From: BD2-11 sp965115885 | GTDB lineage: Bacteria; Gemmatimonadota; Gemmatimonadetes; Longimicrobiales; Gaopeijiaceae | Direction of reading: 5' to 3' | Assembly (NCBI GenBank): GCA_965115885.1 | Contig: OZ220479.1 | Location: forward strand, 62,001-126,000 | DNA: 64,000 nucleotides | Shown: piece by piece, positions 28,336 to 38,087 of the stretch | How positions within the stretch are numbered: the first letter of the stretch is position 1 | Layout of the letters: each line of letters opens with the position of its first letter | Made by a program: the position numbers and the translations under genes | The notes under the pieces: model-generated | What the model was told of the DNA's origin: nothing | Seen by the model: only the letters and a program-made list of their open reading frames with translations | The model's database searches: none

Positions 28336-30726
28336 GTGAACCGGAATTCTCGCCTCGTCCTCCGCAGGCGGCGCGTGGGCGCGCTGTCCGCCGCCGCATG
28401 CGCGCTGTCCGCCGCCGCGTGCACGGCCGCCCCCGACGCCGGGCGCGGGAGAGCCGGAACCGACTACTCGGGGGTGGCGACCCTGCTCGCGGACGCCATC
28501 GAACGGGAGCGTGCGGACAAGGGGCTCGCCGCGGTCTCCGTCGCGCTGGTGGATGGGGACGAGGTGGTGTGGGCCCAAGGGTTCGGCGCGCGGGACGCCG
28601 CGGGCGAGACGCCCGCCACCGCTTCGACGGCGTATCGCGTGGGGTCGGTCTCGAAGCTGTTCACCGGCATCGCCCTCATGCAGCTCGCCGAAGCCGGACG
28701 CGTCGACCTGGACGCCCCGGTGCGGAGCTATCTTCCCGGCTTCGCGCCCGGCAACGACTCGGGCACGCCCGTCACGCTGCGCCACCTGATGGCCCACAGG
28801 TCCGGGCTCGTCCGCGAGCCGCCCGCGGGCCACTACTTCGACGACGGCGGGACCGGCCTGGCGGCCACGGTCGCCAGCCTGAACGGCGTCCCGCTCGTCT
28901 ACGAGCCCGGGGCGCGCACGAAGTACTCGAATGCCGGAATCGCCGTCGCCGGATACGTTCTGGAAGCCCTCCGGGGGGAGCCCTTCGCCCGCTATCTGCA
29001 ACGCGAGGTGCTGGAGCCGCTGGGGATGGAGCGGAGCTCGTTCGTCCCCGAGCCGGAGATCCTGGACGATCTCGCGCACGGCTGGATGTGGGGCTTCGAC
29101 CGCGGGTTCTTCGACGCGCCGACGTTCGAACTGGGAATGGCGCCGGCGGGCGGCATGTACTCGACGGTGCTCGACTTGGCCCGCTTCGCGAGCGCGATGA
29201 TGCGGCGGGGCGAGGGCCGGAACGGGCGGGTGTTGGGCGCCGGGACGCTGGAGTCGATGTGGGAGCCCCAGTTCGAGGAGCCCGGCGCGCGCGCCGGCTA
29301 CGGATTGGGATTCTCGGTGCGGGAGCGCTTCGGCACGCGATGGATCGGGCATGGGGGCGCGATCTACGGCTTCTCCACCCAGCTGGCCTTTCTGCCCGAC
29401 GCCGGGCTCGGCGTGGCGGTCGCATCCGCGGTGGACGGCACCAACGCGGTGACCGCCCGCGTCGCGGACGCGGCGCTGGAGCTCATGCTCGCGGCGCGCC
29501 GGGGAGCGGCGCTCCCCGGCCGGGTCCTGCCCGCGACCGACCCGATCGACCCGTCGCTCGCGCGGGCGCTCGAGGGCACGTACGGCGGGGACGGCGACGG
29601 GTTCGAGCTGGACGAACGAAACGGCGCGCTGTACCTGACCCCGTTGCGGGGCGGATTCGCAGCGCGGGTGCGCGCGCGCGGCGACAGCCTCCTCCTCCTC
29701 GACGACCGGCTGGTCTTCGGCTCGGGCGTCCGACGCGTCGGCGACAGCTTGGTCGGCGTCGCGCGTCGACCGCCGAGCGGGGTGCCCGATCCGCCGCCGG
29801 CGCGCTGGCGGGGGTTGATCGGCGAATACGGCTGGGATCACAACGTGCTCTACGTCCTGGAGCGCGAGGGCCGGCTGCACGCGCTCGTCGAGTGGTTTTT
29901 CCTGTATCCGCTCGAGGAGATCTCCGAGGACGTCCACGCCTTTCCGGACTGGGGCCTCTACTACGGGGAGCGGCTGGCCTTCTCGCGCGGCTCGGGCGGA
30001 CGGGCGACTTCCGTCGAGATGGGTTCCGTCCGCTTCGAACGCCGGGAGGTGGGCGCCGAGGCGGGCGCGACCTTCCGCATCGCGCCGGTGCGTCCGGTGG
30101 AGGAGCTGCGCGCCGAGGCGTTGGCCGCCTCCCCGCCCCGGGAGCCGGGGCCGCACCGCGACTCGGAGTTGGTCGAGGCGACCTCTCTCGATTCCGGGAT
30201 TCGTCTCGACGTCCGCTACGCGACCACCGACAACTTCATGTCGTCGGTCTTCTACGACGATCCGCGAGTCTTCCTCCAGCGACCCGCGGCCGAGGCCGTC
30301 GCCCGGGCGCACCGCTCGCTCGCTCGCCACGGGTACGGCCTGCTGCTCCACGACGGCTATCGGCCTTGGTACGTGACCCGGATGTTCTGGGACGCGACCC
30401 CGGAGGCGCAGAGGATCTTCGTGGCCGATCCGGCCCGCGGCTCCCGTCACAACCGCGGGGCGGCCGTCGACCTGAGTCTCTACGATTTGGCCACCGGTCG
30501 GCCCGTCGACATGGTCGGCGGCTACGACGAGTTCTCGCCGCGCTCGTTCCCCGACTATCCGGGCGGCACCTCCCGGCAACGCTGGCTGAGGGAGCTGTTG
30601 CGCCGCGCCATGGAGGCCGAAGGCTTCTCCGTCTACGAGGCGGAGTGGTGGCACTTCGACCACGAGGACTGGCGCGAGTACGGCATCCAGAACCTGACTT
30701 TCGACGAGATCGCCGACCGGCCCTGA
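28336..30726 (+). CDS. Serine beta-lactamase-like domain fused to a VanX-type D-Ala-D-Ala dipeptidase
   Basis: The 796-residue protein joins two cell-wall enzymes. The N-terminal part is a class C beta-lactamase / D,D-peptidase-like domain with SVSK (Ser104, Lys107), YSN (197-199) and HGG (339-341), all three active-site motifs intact. A middle beta domain follows. Residues about 610-796 are an M15 VanX-like domain with SRHNRGAAVD (zinc His705) and EWWHFD (Glu770, His773), so it also looks catalytically complete. The start is GTG 28336 after AAGGA, with an Ala-rich signal segment containing Cys residues that may be a lipoprotein site. It probably acts on peptidoglycan peptides in the periplasm. 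Confidence 0.85.
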   Translation: MNRNSRLVLRRRRVGALSAAACALSAAACTAAPDAGRGRAGTDYSGVATLLADAIERERADKGLAAVSVALVDGDEVVWAQGFGARDAAGETPATASTAYRVGSVSKLFTGIALMQLAEAGRVDLDAPVRSYLPGFAPGNDSGTPVTLRHLMAHRSGLVREPPAGHYFDDGGTGLAATVASLNGVPLVYEPGARTKYSNAGIAVAGYVLEALRGEPFARYLQREVLEPLGMERSSFVPEPEILDDLAHGWMWGFDRGFFDAPTFELGMAPAGGMYSTVLDLARFASAMMRRGEGRNGRVLGAGTLESMWEPQFEEPGARAGYGLGFSVRERFGTRWIGHGGAIYGFSTQLAFLPDAGLGVAVASAVDGTNAVTARVADAALELMLAARRGAALPGRVLPATDPIDPSLARALEGTYGGDGDGFELDERNGALYLTPLRGGFAARVRARGDSLLLLDDRLVFGSGVRRVGDSLVGVARRPPSGVPDPPPARWRGLIGEYGWDHNVLYVLEREGRLHALVEWFFLYPLEEISEDVHAFPDWGLYYGERLAFSRGSGGRATSVEMGSVRFERREVGAEAGATFRIAPVRPVEELRAEALAASPPREPGPHRDSELVEATSLDSGIRLDVRYATTDNFMSSVFYDDPRVFLQRPAAEAVARAHRSLARHGYGLLLHDGYRPWYVTRMFWDATPEAQRIFVADPARGSRHNRGAAVDLSLYDLATGRPVDMVGGYDEFSPRSFPDYPGGTSRQRWLRELLRRAMEAEGFSVYEAEWWHFDHEDWREYGIQNLTFDEIADRP

Positions 30727-31170
30727 TCCGCGTCCCCGGCTGCGCCGACCTCGCGGCGTTTCGACCCCCCTCCGCGAGGAGAACGCGTTCGTCGCCGACC
30801 GGCCCGGCGCCGCGCCCGGCTTCCACGATCCGGGCATGCGCTGGCAACGGGAGTTTTTTTCGTCGTGGGCGGAGCGCGCGACGACCGCCGGTCGTTTCCG
30901 GAGGGCCATCGCTTCGTGTCGGGCGACGATCGGATCGAAAGCCCGGATTCGCGCAGCTGGGAGGTGCCGGAGCGCGGCGCATCCGGGGCCGGGCGGTCCT
31001 CGCCCGCTTCTTCCGCAACCGAGAAACTCCTACCGGTCCTTACCCGTTCGCCCGCCGGACTTGCCTGGACCGCGCCGGCCGACGCCCGTCGCAGCTCCGG
31101 GCGCCTCCCGCGTCCGTCTTCGCGTCGACGCCCGCGCCGCGCCCCTTTCGGCGCGCTCGGAGCGCCGCGG
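30727..31170. other. 444-base gap without a recognisable gene
   Basis: The gap lies between the convergent beta-lactamase/VanX and UMF1 genes. I see no family-like peptide in any frame, no convincing hairpin with a T-run, and only an isolated run of seven Ts near 30850. It may hold the 3' ends of both transcripts. Confidence 0.5.
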
Positions 31171-32433
31171 TCACGGTCGCGCTCCGGGCATCCGGCCCGG
31201 CGTTGGAGACGCGGCGTCGCCCCGAGGGTCCTTCACCCGCTGCAACAGGAGGAGCCCGATCAGGAACAGCGCCGTGAGCGCCAGGAAGCCCGGGCGCTGG
31301 TTGCCGCCCGCCAGGTAGGTGGTCCCGCCGAAGAGCAGGGGACCGAGGACAGACGACGACCGTCCGCACAGCGCGTAGAACCCGAAGAACTCGGCCTCCC
31401 TGCCGTCCGGGACGAGCGACGCCATCAACGCCCGGCTGGCGGACTGAACCGATCCCAGCCCGAATCCGGCGGCGACCGCCAGGCCGTAGAAGACCTTGGG
31501 ACTCTCGACGAAGTAGGCAGCGATTCCCGCCGCGACCCAGAGGAAGAGCACCCCGGTCAGCACCTTTTTCGGTCCGACCGCGTCGGCCTTGCCCGCCAGC
31601 GCGTACGCTCCCGCCAAGGCGGAGAACTGCACGACGAGGAAGAGGACGATCACCTCCCCCTGGTCGAAGCCGAACGTCCCCTCCGCGATGAGGGCGGCCA
31701 TCACGATGATGGTCAGCACGCCGTCGATGTAGAAGAAGAAGGCGAGGAGGAACCGCCTCAGGTTCCGGTGGCCCCACGCCTCGGCGGCGATCCTCCTGAG
31801 GTCGGCGATCCCGCTCTTCGCTGTCCGAAGGACGCCCGTCGTCTCCGGCCGATCCTTCGGCAGGAACCGGAAGGCGGGGATCGAGAAGACCGCGAAGAAC
31901 GCGACGACCGCGAGCCACACCGCATCGAAGCGCCCGGCCTGCGCCATGGGAATCACCAGCAGCAGGCCCAGCGCCGACCCGAGATACCCGAGACCGTACC
32001 CGTAGCCGGAGGTTCTGCCGATCCGTTCGGTCGGCACGATGTCGGGAAGGTAGGCGTTGTAGAAGACGTTCGCGCTCTCGAATCCGACGTTCGCGACGAC
32101 GAAGAAGACGAAGCCGGCCACGACCATCCCCGACTCCAGCGTCGTCATGAGCCCCACGCCGGTCAGACTGGCGACCACGCAGGACGCCAGAAAGCGCTTG
32201 CGGACGCCGCCGCGGTCGGCGACCGCGCCCAGCAGGGGCGAAGTCAGCGCCACGATCAGCGCCGAGGCGGCTACCGCCCAGCCCCACCAGAGGTCGCCCA
32301 GTCCGCCTTCGCCTCCGACGACCGTCCTCTTGTAGAACAGGGGAAACACCGCCGTCGTGACGACGGCCGGGTAGATGGAGTTCGCGAAGTCGTAGAGTAT
32401 CCACGACCGGACCGCGCGCGCGTTGTAGCTCAT
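31171..32433 (-). CDS. UMF1/Atg22-like major facilitator transporter
   Basis: The 420-residue protein has about twelve membrane helices. The N-terminal block RSWILYDFANSIYPAVV and LTSPLLGAVADRGG are the landmarks of the UMF1 (vacuole effluxer Atg22-like) branch of the MFS. The substrate is not known for bacterial members; amino-acid export is a guess from the eukaryotic relatives. The ATG at 32431-32433 is divergent from the peptidase gene. No partner gene is obvious. Confidence 0.88.
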   Translation of the reverse strand: MSYNARAVRSWILYDFANSIYPAVVTTAVFPLFYKRTVVGGEGGLGDLWWGWAVAASALIVALTSPLLGAVADRGGVRKRFLASCVVASLTGVGLMTTLESGMVVAGFVFFVVANVGFESANVFYNAYLPDIVPTERIGRTSGYGYGLGYLGSALGLLLVIPMAQAGRFDAVWLAVVAFFAVFSIPAFRFLPKDRPETTGVLRTAKSGIADLRRIAAEAWGHRNLRRFLLAFFFYIDGVLTIIVMAALIAEGTFGFDQGEVIVLFLVVQFSALAGAYALAGKADAVGPKKVLTGVLFLWVAAGIAAYFVESPKVFYGLAVAAGFGLGSVQSASRALMASLVPDGREAEFFGFYALCGRSSSVLGPLLFGGTTYLAGGNQRPGFLALTALFLIGLLLLQRVKDPRGDAASPTPGRMPGARP

Positions 32434-32665
32434 GGGTGAACTTCGCGGTTACGTTTGGGAACGGGTCGGTCCCGGAGGGTCCCTCGAAACCGGAATGGAG
32501 GGCGAGGCGGTTGCCGAGCACTTCATGTACGATGCCGTCTCCTTTTTGGCAACCGGGGCGGCGAGTTCCGAGACGGCTCCGTTCCCGGGCGGGTCGTCGG
32601 GGCGGATTCCGGCTCCGTTGGGTTCCCTCCCGAATCCGGCTCGCTCCGCGCTCCACGAACCAGGG

Positions 32666-34936
32666 ATGAAACCGATGTCCATCCGCTTTTCCGCACTCCG
32701 CCCGCGCGCAGTCCTCCTCCTTCCCGCAGCGGCCGCGGCGCTCGCGGCGACGCCCGCGCAGGAAGCTCCCTCCATGCTGGGCTTCGGCCCCGCCTCCGCG
32801 GCCGCCCAGCGCGACGTCGAGTCCCGCTTCGACACGCACCTCAGCGCCGACGACATCGAGGAGTGGATGCGCTATCTGGTGGAGAAGCCCATCTACACCG
32901 GTTCGCCCCACAACCGCGAGACCGCCGACTGGATGGTGGAGCGATTCCGTTCCTGGGGCTTCGAAGCGCGCCTGGACGAGTATCACGTCCTCTACCCGAC
33001 CCCGCGCATCCGCGAACTGGAACTGCTCGCCCCGACCCGCTACACCGCCCGACTTCGCGAGCCGGCGCTGGAGGAGGACGCGGCCTCGCGGATCGAACGG
33101 GATCGGCTCCCGCCCTTCAACGCCTACTCCGCCGACGGGGACGTCGTCGGCGAGCTGGTCTACGTGAACTACGGCATCCCGGCGGACTACGAGGAGCTCG
33201 AGCGCCGCGGCGTCAGCGTGGAGGGCAGGATCGTGATCGCCCGCTACGGGGGATCTTGGCGCGGCATCAAGCCCAAGGTGGCGGCCGAACACGGCGCGAT
33301 CGGCACCATCCTCTACTCCGATCCCCGCGACGACGGCTACTTCCAAGGCGACGTCTACCCCGACGGCCCCTATCGGATGGAGCACGGGGTCCAGCGGGGC
33401 GCGGTTCAGGACATGCCGCGCTATCCCGGCGATCCGCTGACGCCGTTCGAGGGCGCCACCCCCGACGCCGAGCGCTACGCGGTGGAGGACGCCCCCACCA
33501 TCATGAAGATTCCGGTGCTGCCCATCTCCTACGCCGACGCTCTTCCGCTCCTGAGCGCGATGGAGGGGCCCGTGGCGCCGCCCTCGTGGCGGGGGGCGCT
33601 CCCGATCACCTACCACATCGGGCCCGGGCCCGCCCGGGTGCGCCTGCACGTCGAGTTCAACTGGGACATCACGCCGGCCTACAACGTGATCGCGGTCATG
33701 ACCGGCTCCGAGCGGCCCGACCAGTGGGTCGTCCGCGGAAACCACCGCGACGGCTGGGCGATGGGCGCGGCGGACCCCATCTCCGGGATGACGGCGCTGA
33801 TGGCCGAGGCGCGCGCGGTCGGCGAGCTGGCGCGGGCGGGGTCGCCGCCGAAGCGCACCGTCGTCTACGCGGGCTGGGACGCCGAGGAACCGGGCCTGTT
33901 GGGTTCCACCGAGTGGGCGGAGCACCGCCGGGACGAACTGCACGCGAAGGCCGTGGCCTACATCAACACGGACGGCAACGGACGCGGCTTTCTCTCGGCG
34001 GGCGGGTCGCACACCTTGGAGCGTCTCGTGAACGAGGTGGCGAAGGAGGTCGTCGACCCGCAGACCGGCGTGTCCGTTTGGGAGCGGGTGCGGGCGCGGC
34101 GCGCGGTCGCGGGCGACCCCAGCGCCCAGCGCGAGGGCGACCTGCGGATCGCGCCGCTCGGGTCGGGCTCCGACTACACGCCCTTTCTCCAGCACCTCGG
34201 CATCGCTTCCCTGAACGTCGGCTTCGGAGGCGAGAACGGAGGCGGATCGTACCACTCGCAGTACGACTCCTTCGACCACTACGCGCGCTTCGGCGATCCG
34301 GGCTTCCGGTACGGCGTGGCGCTGGCGCAGGTGGCCGGCCGCCTCACCCTGCGCATCGCGAACGCCGACGTGTTGCCCATGCGGGCGGCCAATTACGCGG
34401 AGACCGTCGGCCGCTATCTGGGGGAGGTGCGCGATCTCGCCGAAGAATTGCGCGCGGACACCGAGCGCCACAACCGCCTAGTGGAAATGGACGCCTTCCG
34501 GCTGCAGGCCGATCCGACCGAGACCTACGTCCCTCCCCCGGCGCGGGACGAGGTGCCGTTCTTCAATTTCGCGCCGGTGCAGAACGCGCTGGGCGAGCTG
34601 GAGCGCGCGGCGGGGACGCTGGACCGGACGCTGGCGGACGCGCTCGCCGACGGATCGCTGTCGGCGGACCGCGCGGACGAAATCAACGCCGTTCTGCTCA
34701 AGGTGGAGCAGGCGATGACCGACGTCGACGGGCTTCCCGGACGCCCATGGTTCCGACACACCATCTACGCGCCCGGCTTCTACACGGGCTACGGCGTGAA
34801 GACGCTCCCGGGCGTCCGCGAGGCCATCGAGCAGCGCGAGTGGGAGCTGGTCGAGCCTCAGATGGAGCGGCTCGCGCGCGCGCTCGAGCGGGTGACGGAG
34901 CTGTTGCGCCGGGCGTCGGGCGGTACGGTTTCGTGA
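32666..34936 (+). CDS. M28 peptidase, glutamate carboxypeptidase II-like, exported
   Basis: The 756-residue protein has a signal peptide (VLLLPAAAAALAATPAQ) and the complete layout of the GCPII/transferrin-receptor-like family: a PA domain (about 165-270), the M28 metallopeptidase core, and a C-terminal dimerisation domain (GLPGRPWFRHTIYAPG). Zinc-site residues are visible in GNHRDGW (His360), WDAEEPGLLGSTEW (Glu407-Glu408) and YHSQYD (His530). It should trim peptides or acidic dipeptides in the periplasm for uptake. I chose ATG 32666; ATG 32675 is an alternative. Longer readings run into the divergent promoter region. Confidence 0.9.
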   Translation: MKPMSIRFSALRPRAVLLLPAAAAALAATPAQEAPSMLGFGPASAAAQRDVESRFDTHLSADDIEEWMRYLVEKPIYTGSPHNRETADWMVERFRSWGFEARLDEYHVLYPTPRIRELELLAPTRYTARLREPALEEDAASRIERDRLPPFNAYSADGDVVGELVYVNYGIPADYEELERRGVSVEGRIVIARYGGSWRGIKPKVAAEHGAIGTILYSDPRDDGYFQGDVYPDGPYRMEHGVQRGAVQDMPRYPGDPLTPFEGATPDAERYAVEDAPTIMKIPVLPISYADALPLLSAMEGPVAPPSWRGALPITYHIGPGPARVRLHVEFNWDITPAYNVIAVMTGSERPDQWVVRGNHRDGWAMGAADPISGMTALMAEARAVGELARAGSPPKRTVVYAGWDAEEPGLLGSTEWAEHRRDELHAKAVAYINTDGNGRGFLSAGGSHTLERLVNEVAKEVVDPQTGVSVWERVRARRAVAGDPSAQREGDLRIAPLGSGSDYTPFLQHLGIASLNVGFGGENGGGSYHSQYDSFDHYARFGDPGFRYGVALAQVAGRLTLRIANADVLPMRAANYAETVGRYLGEVRDLAEELRADTERHNRLVEMDAFRLQADPTETYVPPPARDEVPFFNFAPVQNALGELERAAGTLDRTLADALADGSLSADRADEINAVLLKVEQAMTDVDGLPGRPWFRHTIYAPGFYTGYGVKTLPGVREAIEQREWELVEPQMERLARALERVTELLRRASGGTVS

Positions 34937-35117
34937 GGGCGGGGCGGTTGGGATGAAGCTCGTGCCGCGTTGCGGTCGCGTGCAGATCGCCGCGCTCCTG
35001 CATCCCTCTCCCCGGTCCATTCGGAACGAAAGGTTGTCCGAAAGGGGTCCGGCACGAGCGGGAGGGCGGTCGCCAGCCGGTCGCTCTCGCCCGCCCGCCG
35101 AAACGGGGGATTTGGGC

Positions 35118-35146
35118 TTGACGCCCCGTCCGCGGCAGGCTAGATA
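35118..35146 (+). promoter_or_regulatory. Sigma70-type promoter upstream of asnS
   Basis: TTGACG (35118-35123) and TAGATA (35141-35146) are separated by exactly 17 bases, a near-consensus vegetative promoter. Transcription would start about 35153, giving a leader of nearly 57 bases before the asnS ATG. Confidence 0.7.
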
Positions 35147-35209
35147 CCGACCGGTCCGCGCCCGGGGACCCAGGAGCGCGGGCGGATTTTCGACCTCGAG
35201 GATACCTCC

Positions 35210-36508
35210 ATGGTTCCCCCCGACACCGTCGTACGCGAGCTCGGGGCCGATGTCGGTCGAAGCGTCACGATACGCGGGTGGGTGGAGCGTGTGCGCGTCC
35301 ACGGGCGAGTCGCCTTCGTTGTGGTGCGCGACGGCACCGGCTTGGTTCAGGGCGTCCTGTTGCGAAAGCGGCTGTCCCCGGAGGTTTGGGAGCTGGGGTG
35401 CGCTCTCTCCCAGGAATCCTGCGTGGCCGTCGTCGGCACGGTGCAGGAGGACGCGCGCTCCCCTGGCGGCCACGAGCTCCTGGTGGAGGATCTCCGGTTG
35501 CTGGGCGACTCCGCGGACTTCCCCGTCCAGCCCAAGGAGCACGGCGTCGACTTTCTCCTGGACTACCGCCACCTGTGGTTGCGTTCCTCCATCCAACGCG
35601 CTGGCCTGCGCGTCCGTTCCGAGGTCGAGAAGGGCATTCACGACTTCTTCCACGAGCGCGACTTCGTCCGCATCGACACGCCCATCCTCACCGGCGCGAT
35701 CGGCGAATCCGCAGGCACCCTGTTCGAGACGGACTACTTCGGCGAGCGCGCTTTCCTCGCTCAGACCGGCCAGCTCTACGTCGAGGCGGCGTGTCCCGCC
35801 TTCCGCAAGGTGTACTGCTTCGGCCCCACCTTCCGCGCCGAGAAATCCAAGACCCGGCGTCATCTGACCGAGTTCTGGATGCTCGAACCCGAGGTCGCTT
35901 TCGCCGACTCCGACGACAACATGCGCCTCCAGGAGGAACTGGTGGTCCATTTGGTCGGACGAACCTTGGAGCGTTGCTCCGGAGAGCTGGAGACCCTCGG
36001 CCGCGACCTCTCCGCCCTCGAGCGCATCCGGGAGCCCTTCCCGCGGGTCAGCTACACGGAGGCGGTGGAGATCGTGCGCGAGGCGGGCAGCGACACCCAG
36101 TGGGGCTCGGATCTGGGCGGCGCCGACGAGACCCGCATCGCGGAGCGCTTCGACCTTCCGGTGTTCGTCTACAACTATCCCAAGCGGGCGAAGGCCTTCT
36201 ACATGAAGGAAAACCCGGAGGATCCGCGGACGGTGCTCTGCAACGATCTCATCGCCCCGGAGGGCTACGGCGAGATCGTCGGCGGCAGCCAGCGCGAGGA
36301 CGACCTCGACAAGCTGACGGCGCGCATCGAGGAGGAGGAGTTGCCTGCGGAGGCCTACGGCTGGTATCTGGATCTGCGCCGCTACGGCACCTTCCCGCAT
36401 TCGGGATTCGGCCTCGGCATCGAGCGCTTCACGGCGTGGATGACCGGGCGTCCGCACATCCGCGAGCTCATCCCCTTCCCGCGCTTGATGAATCGTCTGA
36501 CGCCCTGA
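35210..36508 (+). CDS. asnS: Asparaginyl-tRNA synthetase
   Basis: The 432-residue protein has an N-terminal OB-fold anticodon-binding domain (SVTIRGWVERVRVHGRVAF) and a class IIb catalytic core. Motif 2 is FRAEKSKTRRHLTEFWMLE and motif 3 is GFGLGIERFTAW. The residue pattern and the length of about 430 fit AsnRS rather than AspRS, which carries a large insertion in bacteria. It charges tRNA-Asn directly. The gene is preceded by a near-consensus promoter and ends next to mobile-element scars. Confidence 0.95.
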   Translation: MVPPDTVVRELGADVGRSVTIRGWVERVRVHGRVAFVVVRDGTGLVQGVLLRKRLSPEVWELGCALSQESCVAVVGTVQEDARSPGGHELLVEDLRLLGDSADFPVQPKEHGVDFLLDYRHLWLRSSIQRAGLRVRSEVEKGIHDFFHERDFVRIDTPILTGAIGESAGTLFETDYFGERAFLAQTGQLYVEAACPAFRKVYCFGPTFRAEKSKTRRHLTEFWMLEPEVAFADSDDNMRLQEELVVHLVGRTLERCSGELETLGRDLSALERIREPFPRVSYTEAVEIVREAGSDTQWGSDLGGADETRIAERFDLPVFVYNYPKRAKAFYMKENPEDPRTVLCNDLIAPEGYGEIVGGSQREDDLDKLTARIEEEELPAEAYGWYLDLRRYGTFPHSGFGLGIERFTAWMTGRPHIRELIPFPRLMNRLTP

Positions 36509-36615
36509 CCGGTTCTTCCGTCTTCATGATCGGGTGTCCAGCTTCTCCAGATGTTCGGTTGGGCTGGGCGTTCAACAACATCGGACCTCGAAGGCCGAGG
36601 AGAGAGCCTGTAGGC

Positions 36616-36845
36616 ATGGGCAAGCGAGGACGAGCGAAGCGGAGGGAATCCGGTGGGCCGCGAATCGCGAAGAGGAGGAAGCGAAGCTTCGCGCCCGAGT
36701 ACAAGTTGAGGATCGTCACCGAGGCTCGGGCCTGTCGAGATCGGGGGATGTCGGCCGGTTGCTCGAGCGCGAAGGGCTGAGCCGCTCGCAACTTTCGGCA
36801 TGGCGCCTGATCCCGGAGCGGGAGGTTCACGAGACGCTAAAGCTT
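36616..36845 (+). pseudogene. IS3-type OrfA transposase remnant
   Basis: From the ATG at 36616, one frame gives KRRKRSFAPEYKLRIVTEA, and a second frame continues with GDVGRLLEREGLSRSQLSAW. Together these match the helix-turn-helix OrfA of IS3-family elements, which reads them without a break. A frameshift near 36745 separates the halves, and the catalytic OrfB is absent. The remnant borders an AT-richer island, so it may mark how that island arrived. Confidence 0.75.
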
Positions 36846-36913
36846 GCATGTTCTGGGTCGGTATGGTACCCTCAACGGAGTTGATCGGCCTACGGGACCA
36901 CAGGAGTGTCAGC

Positions 36914-37147
36914 GTGCACCGCAAAACGAAAAAAAAATCGGCGGAGGAAACACGCAACGAGATTGTGGATGCCGGACTCGATCTGCCGGGCATCCCTGAA
37001 ATGTTGCGCGTATACGACGGCTGGCGGTTGGCTGAGAGCGGGCTTGAATCGTACCGCAACCTTCTGAAATTGTATCGCCCGATCTGCATAGCGACGAACA
37101 ACGCCAACAAATGGATTGACGATGCCCCGGTGGGGACAGATTCTTGA
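36914..37147 (+). CDS. Small hypothetical protein upstream of a ClpP/SppA-like protease
   Basis: The 77-residue Lys-rich protein starts at GTG 36914, seven bases after AGGAG. It has no recognised family. Its N-terminus is basic (HRKTKKKSAEE) and the rest is probably helical (GIPEMLRVYDGWRLAES). The last 26 bases overlap the start of the protease gene, implying translational coupling and a shared function. Base composition is clearly poorer in GC than the surrounding housekeeping genes, a sign of transfer. Confidence 0.6.
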   Translation: MHRKTKKKSAEETRNEIVDAGLDLPGIPEMLRVYDGWRLAESGLESYRNLLKLYRPICIATNNANKWIDDAPVGTDS

Positions 37148-38087
37148 GGAACTGAGTCAAAATAAACCGCCAGATTACGATGGAGTCAGGAGGCGATATC
37201 TCGGCAAGTTGCACCAGCACACTGGCCGAGCTGTCGTCCTCTACGCTTCGGGGTGGCTTCAGAAGCCGGAAGCTCCGTCAGGCCTTGCATCGATCAACGA
37301 TGAAGATATCCATGCCCTCATGGAAGTTACCGCAGGCATTTCCGACCACAATCTAGATCTCATTCTCCACAGCCCTGGGGGTTATCCCGAAGCTGCCGAG
37401 GGAATCGTCATCTATCTGCGCAGCCGGTTTCGGAACATCCGGGTGATCGTTCCGCAACTCGCTATGTCGGCGGCAACGATGATTGTCTGCGGTGCTGACG
37501 AAGTTGTCATGGGAAAGCACTCTTTTCTTGGTCCCGTAGATCCACAATTTCCGATCAATGGTCAGTTCGTCCCCGCAGGAGCAATTCTCGACCAGTTCCG
37601 TCGAGCTCGACGGGAGTGCTCGGATCCCTCGAAGCTGGCGGCATGGTTGCCTATACTCCAACGATACCATCCGGGGCTCTTGAGCCAGTGTCGCCGTGCT
37701 GAGGAGCTTTCCAAAGAGTTGGTGGAGATGTGGTTGCGTACCTACATGTTCCGTGAGGTAGAAGATCGTGAGCAACGTGCGAAAAAAATCGCTAACTGGC
37801 TCTCGAATCACAGGACGTTCAAGAGCCACAACCGACACTTGCCGAAGTCGGTTCTCGAGGAACACGGGATGATTGTCAGCGCTTTGGAAGAGGACGATGG
37901 ACTTCAAGATCTCAGCCTCTCGGTTTTCCATGCGGCCACACACACTCTGAGCCAAACTACAGCAGTAAAGATCGTCGAAAACCACGAGGGCAAAGCTCAC
38001 ATCAAGCAAGCCAATCCCGTCGCGATCAACATTCATGGACCGATTCAATCACCGCAGATACTCGATCCCAAGACGGCCATCGCATAG
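37122..38087 (+). CDS. SDH/SppA-like serine protease (ClpP-fold)
   Basis: The 321-residue protein resembles the serine dehydrogenase proteinase (SDH) family of the ClpP/crotonase fold. LILHSPGGYPEAAEG forms the oxyanion region and VPQLAMSAATMIVCGADE places the likely nucleophile at Ser116, followed by FLGPVDPQF. There is no signal peptide or membrane helix, so it is probably cytoplasmic. I chose ATG 37122 over TTG 37116. It overlaps a small upstream ORF by 26 bases. The AT-richer composition and flanking transposase scars suggest it was acquired. Its target is unknown. Confidence 0.8.
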   Translation: MPRWGQILEELSQNKPPDYDGVRRRYLGKLHQHTGRAVVLYASGWLQKPEAPSGLASINDEDIHALMEVTAGISDHNLDLILHSPGGYPEAAEGIVIYLRSRFRNIRVIVPQLAMSAATMIVCGADEVVMGKHSFLGPVDPQFPINGQFVPAGAILDQFRRARRECSDPSKLAAWLPILQRYHPGLLSQCRRAEELSKELVEMWLRTYMFREVEDREQRAKKIANWLSNHRTFKSHNRHLPKSVLEEHGMIVSALEEDDGLQDLSLSVFHAATHTLSQTTAVKIVENHEGKAHIKQANPVAINIHGPIQSPQILDPKTAIA

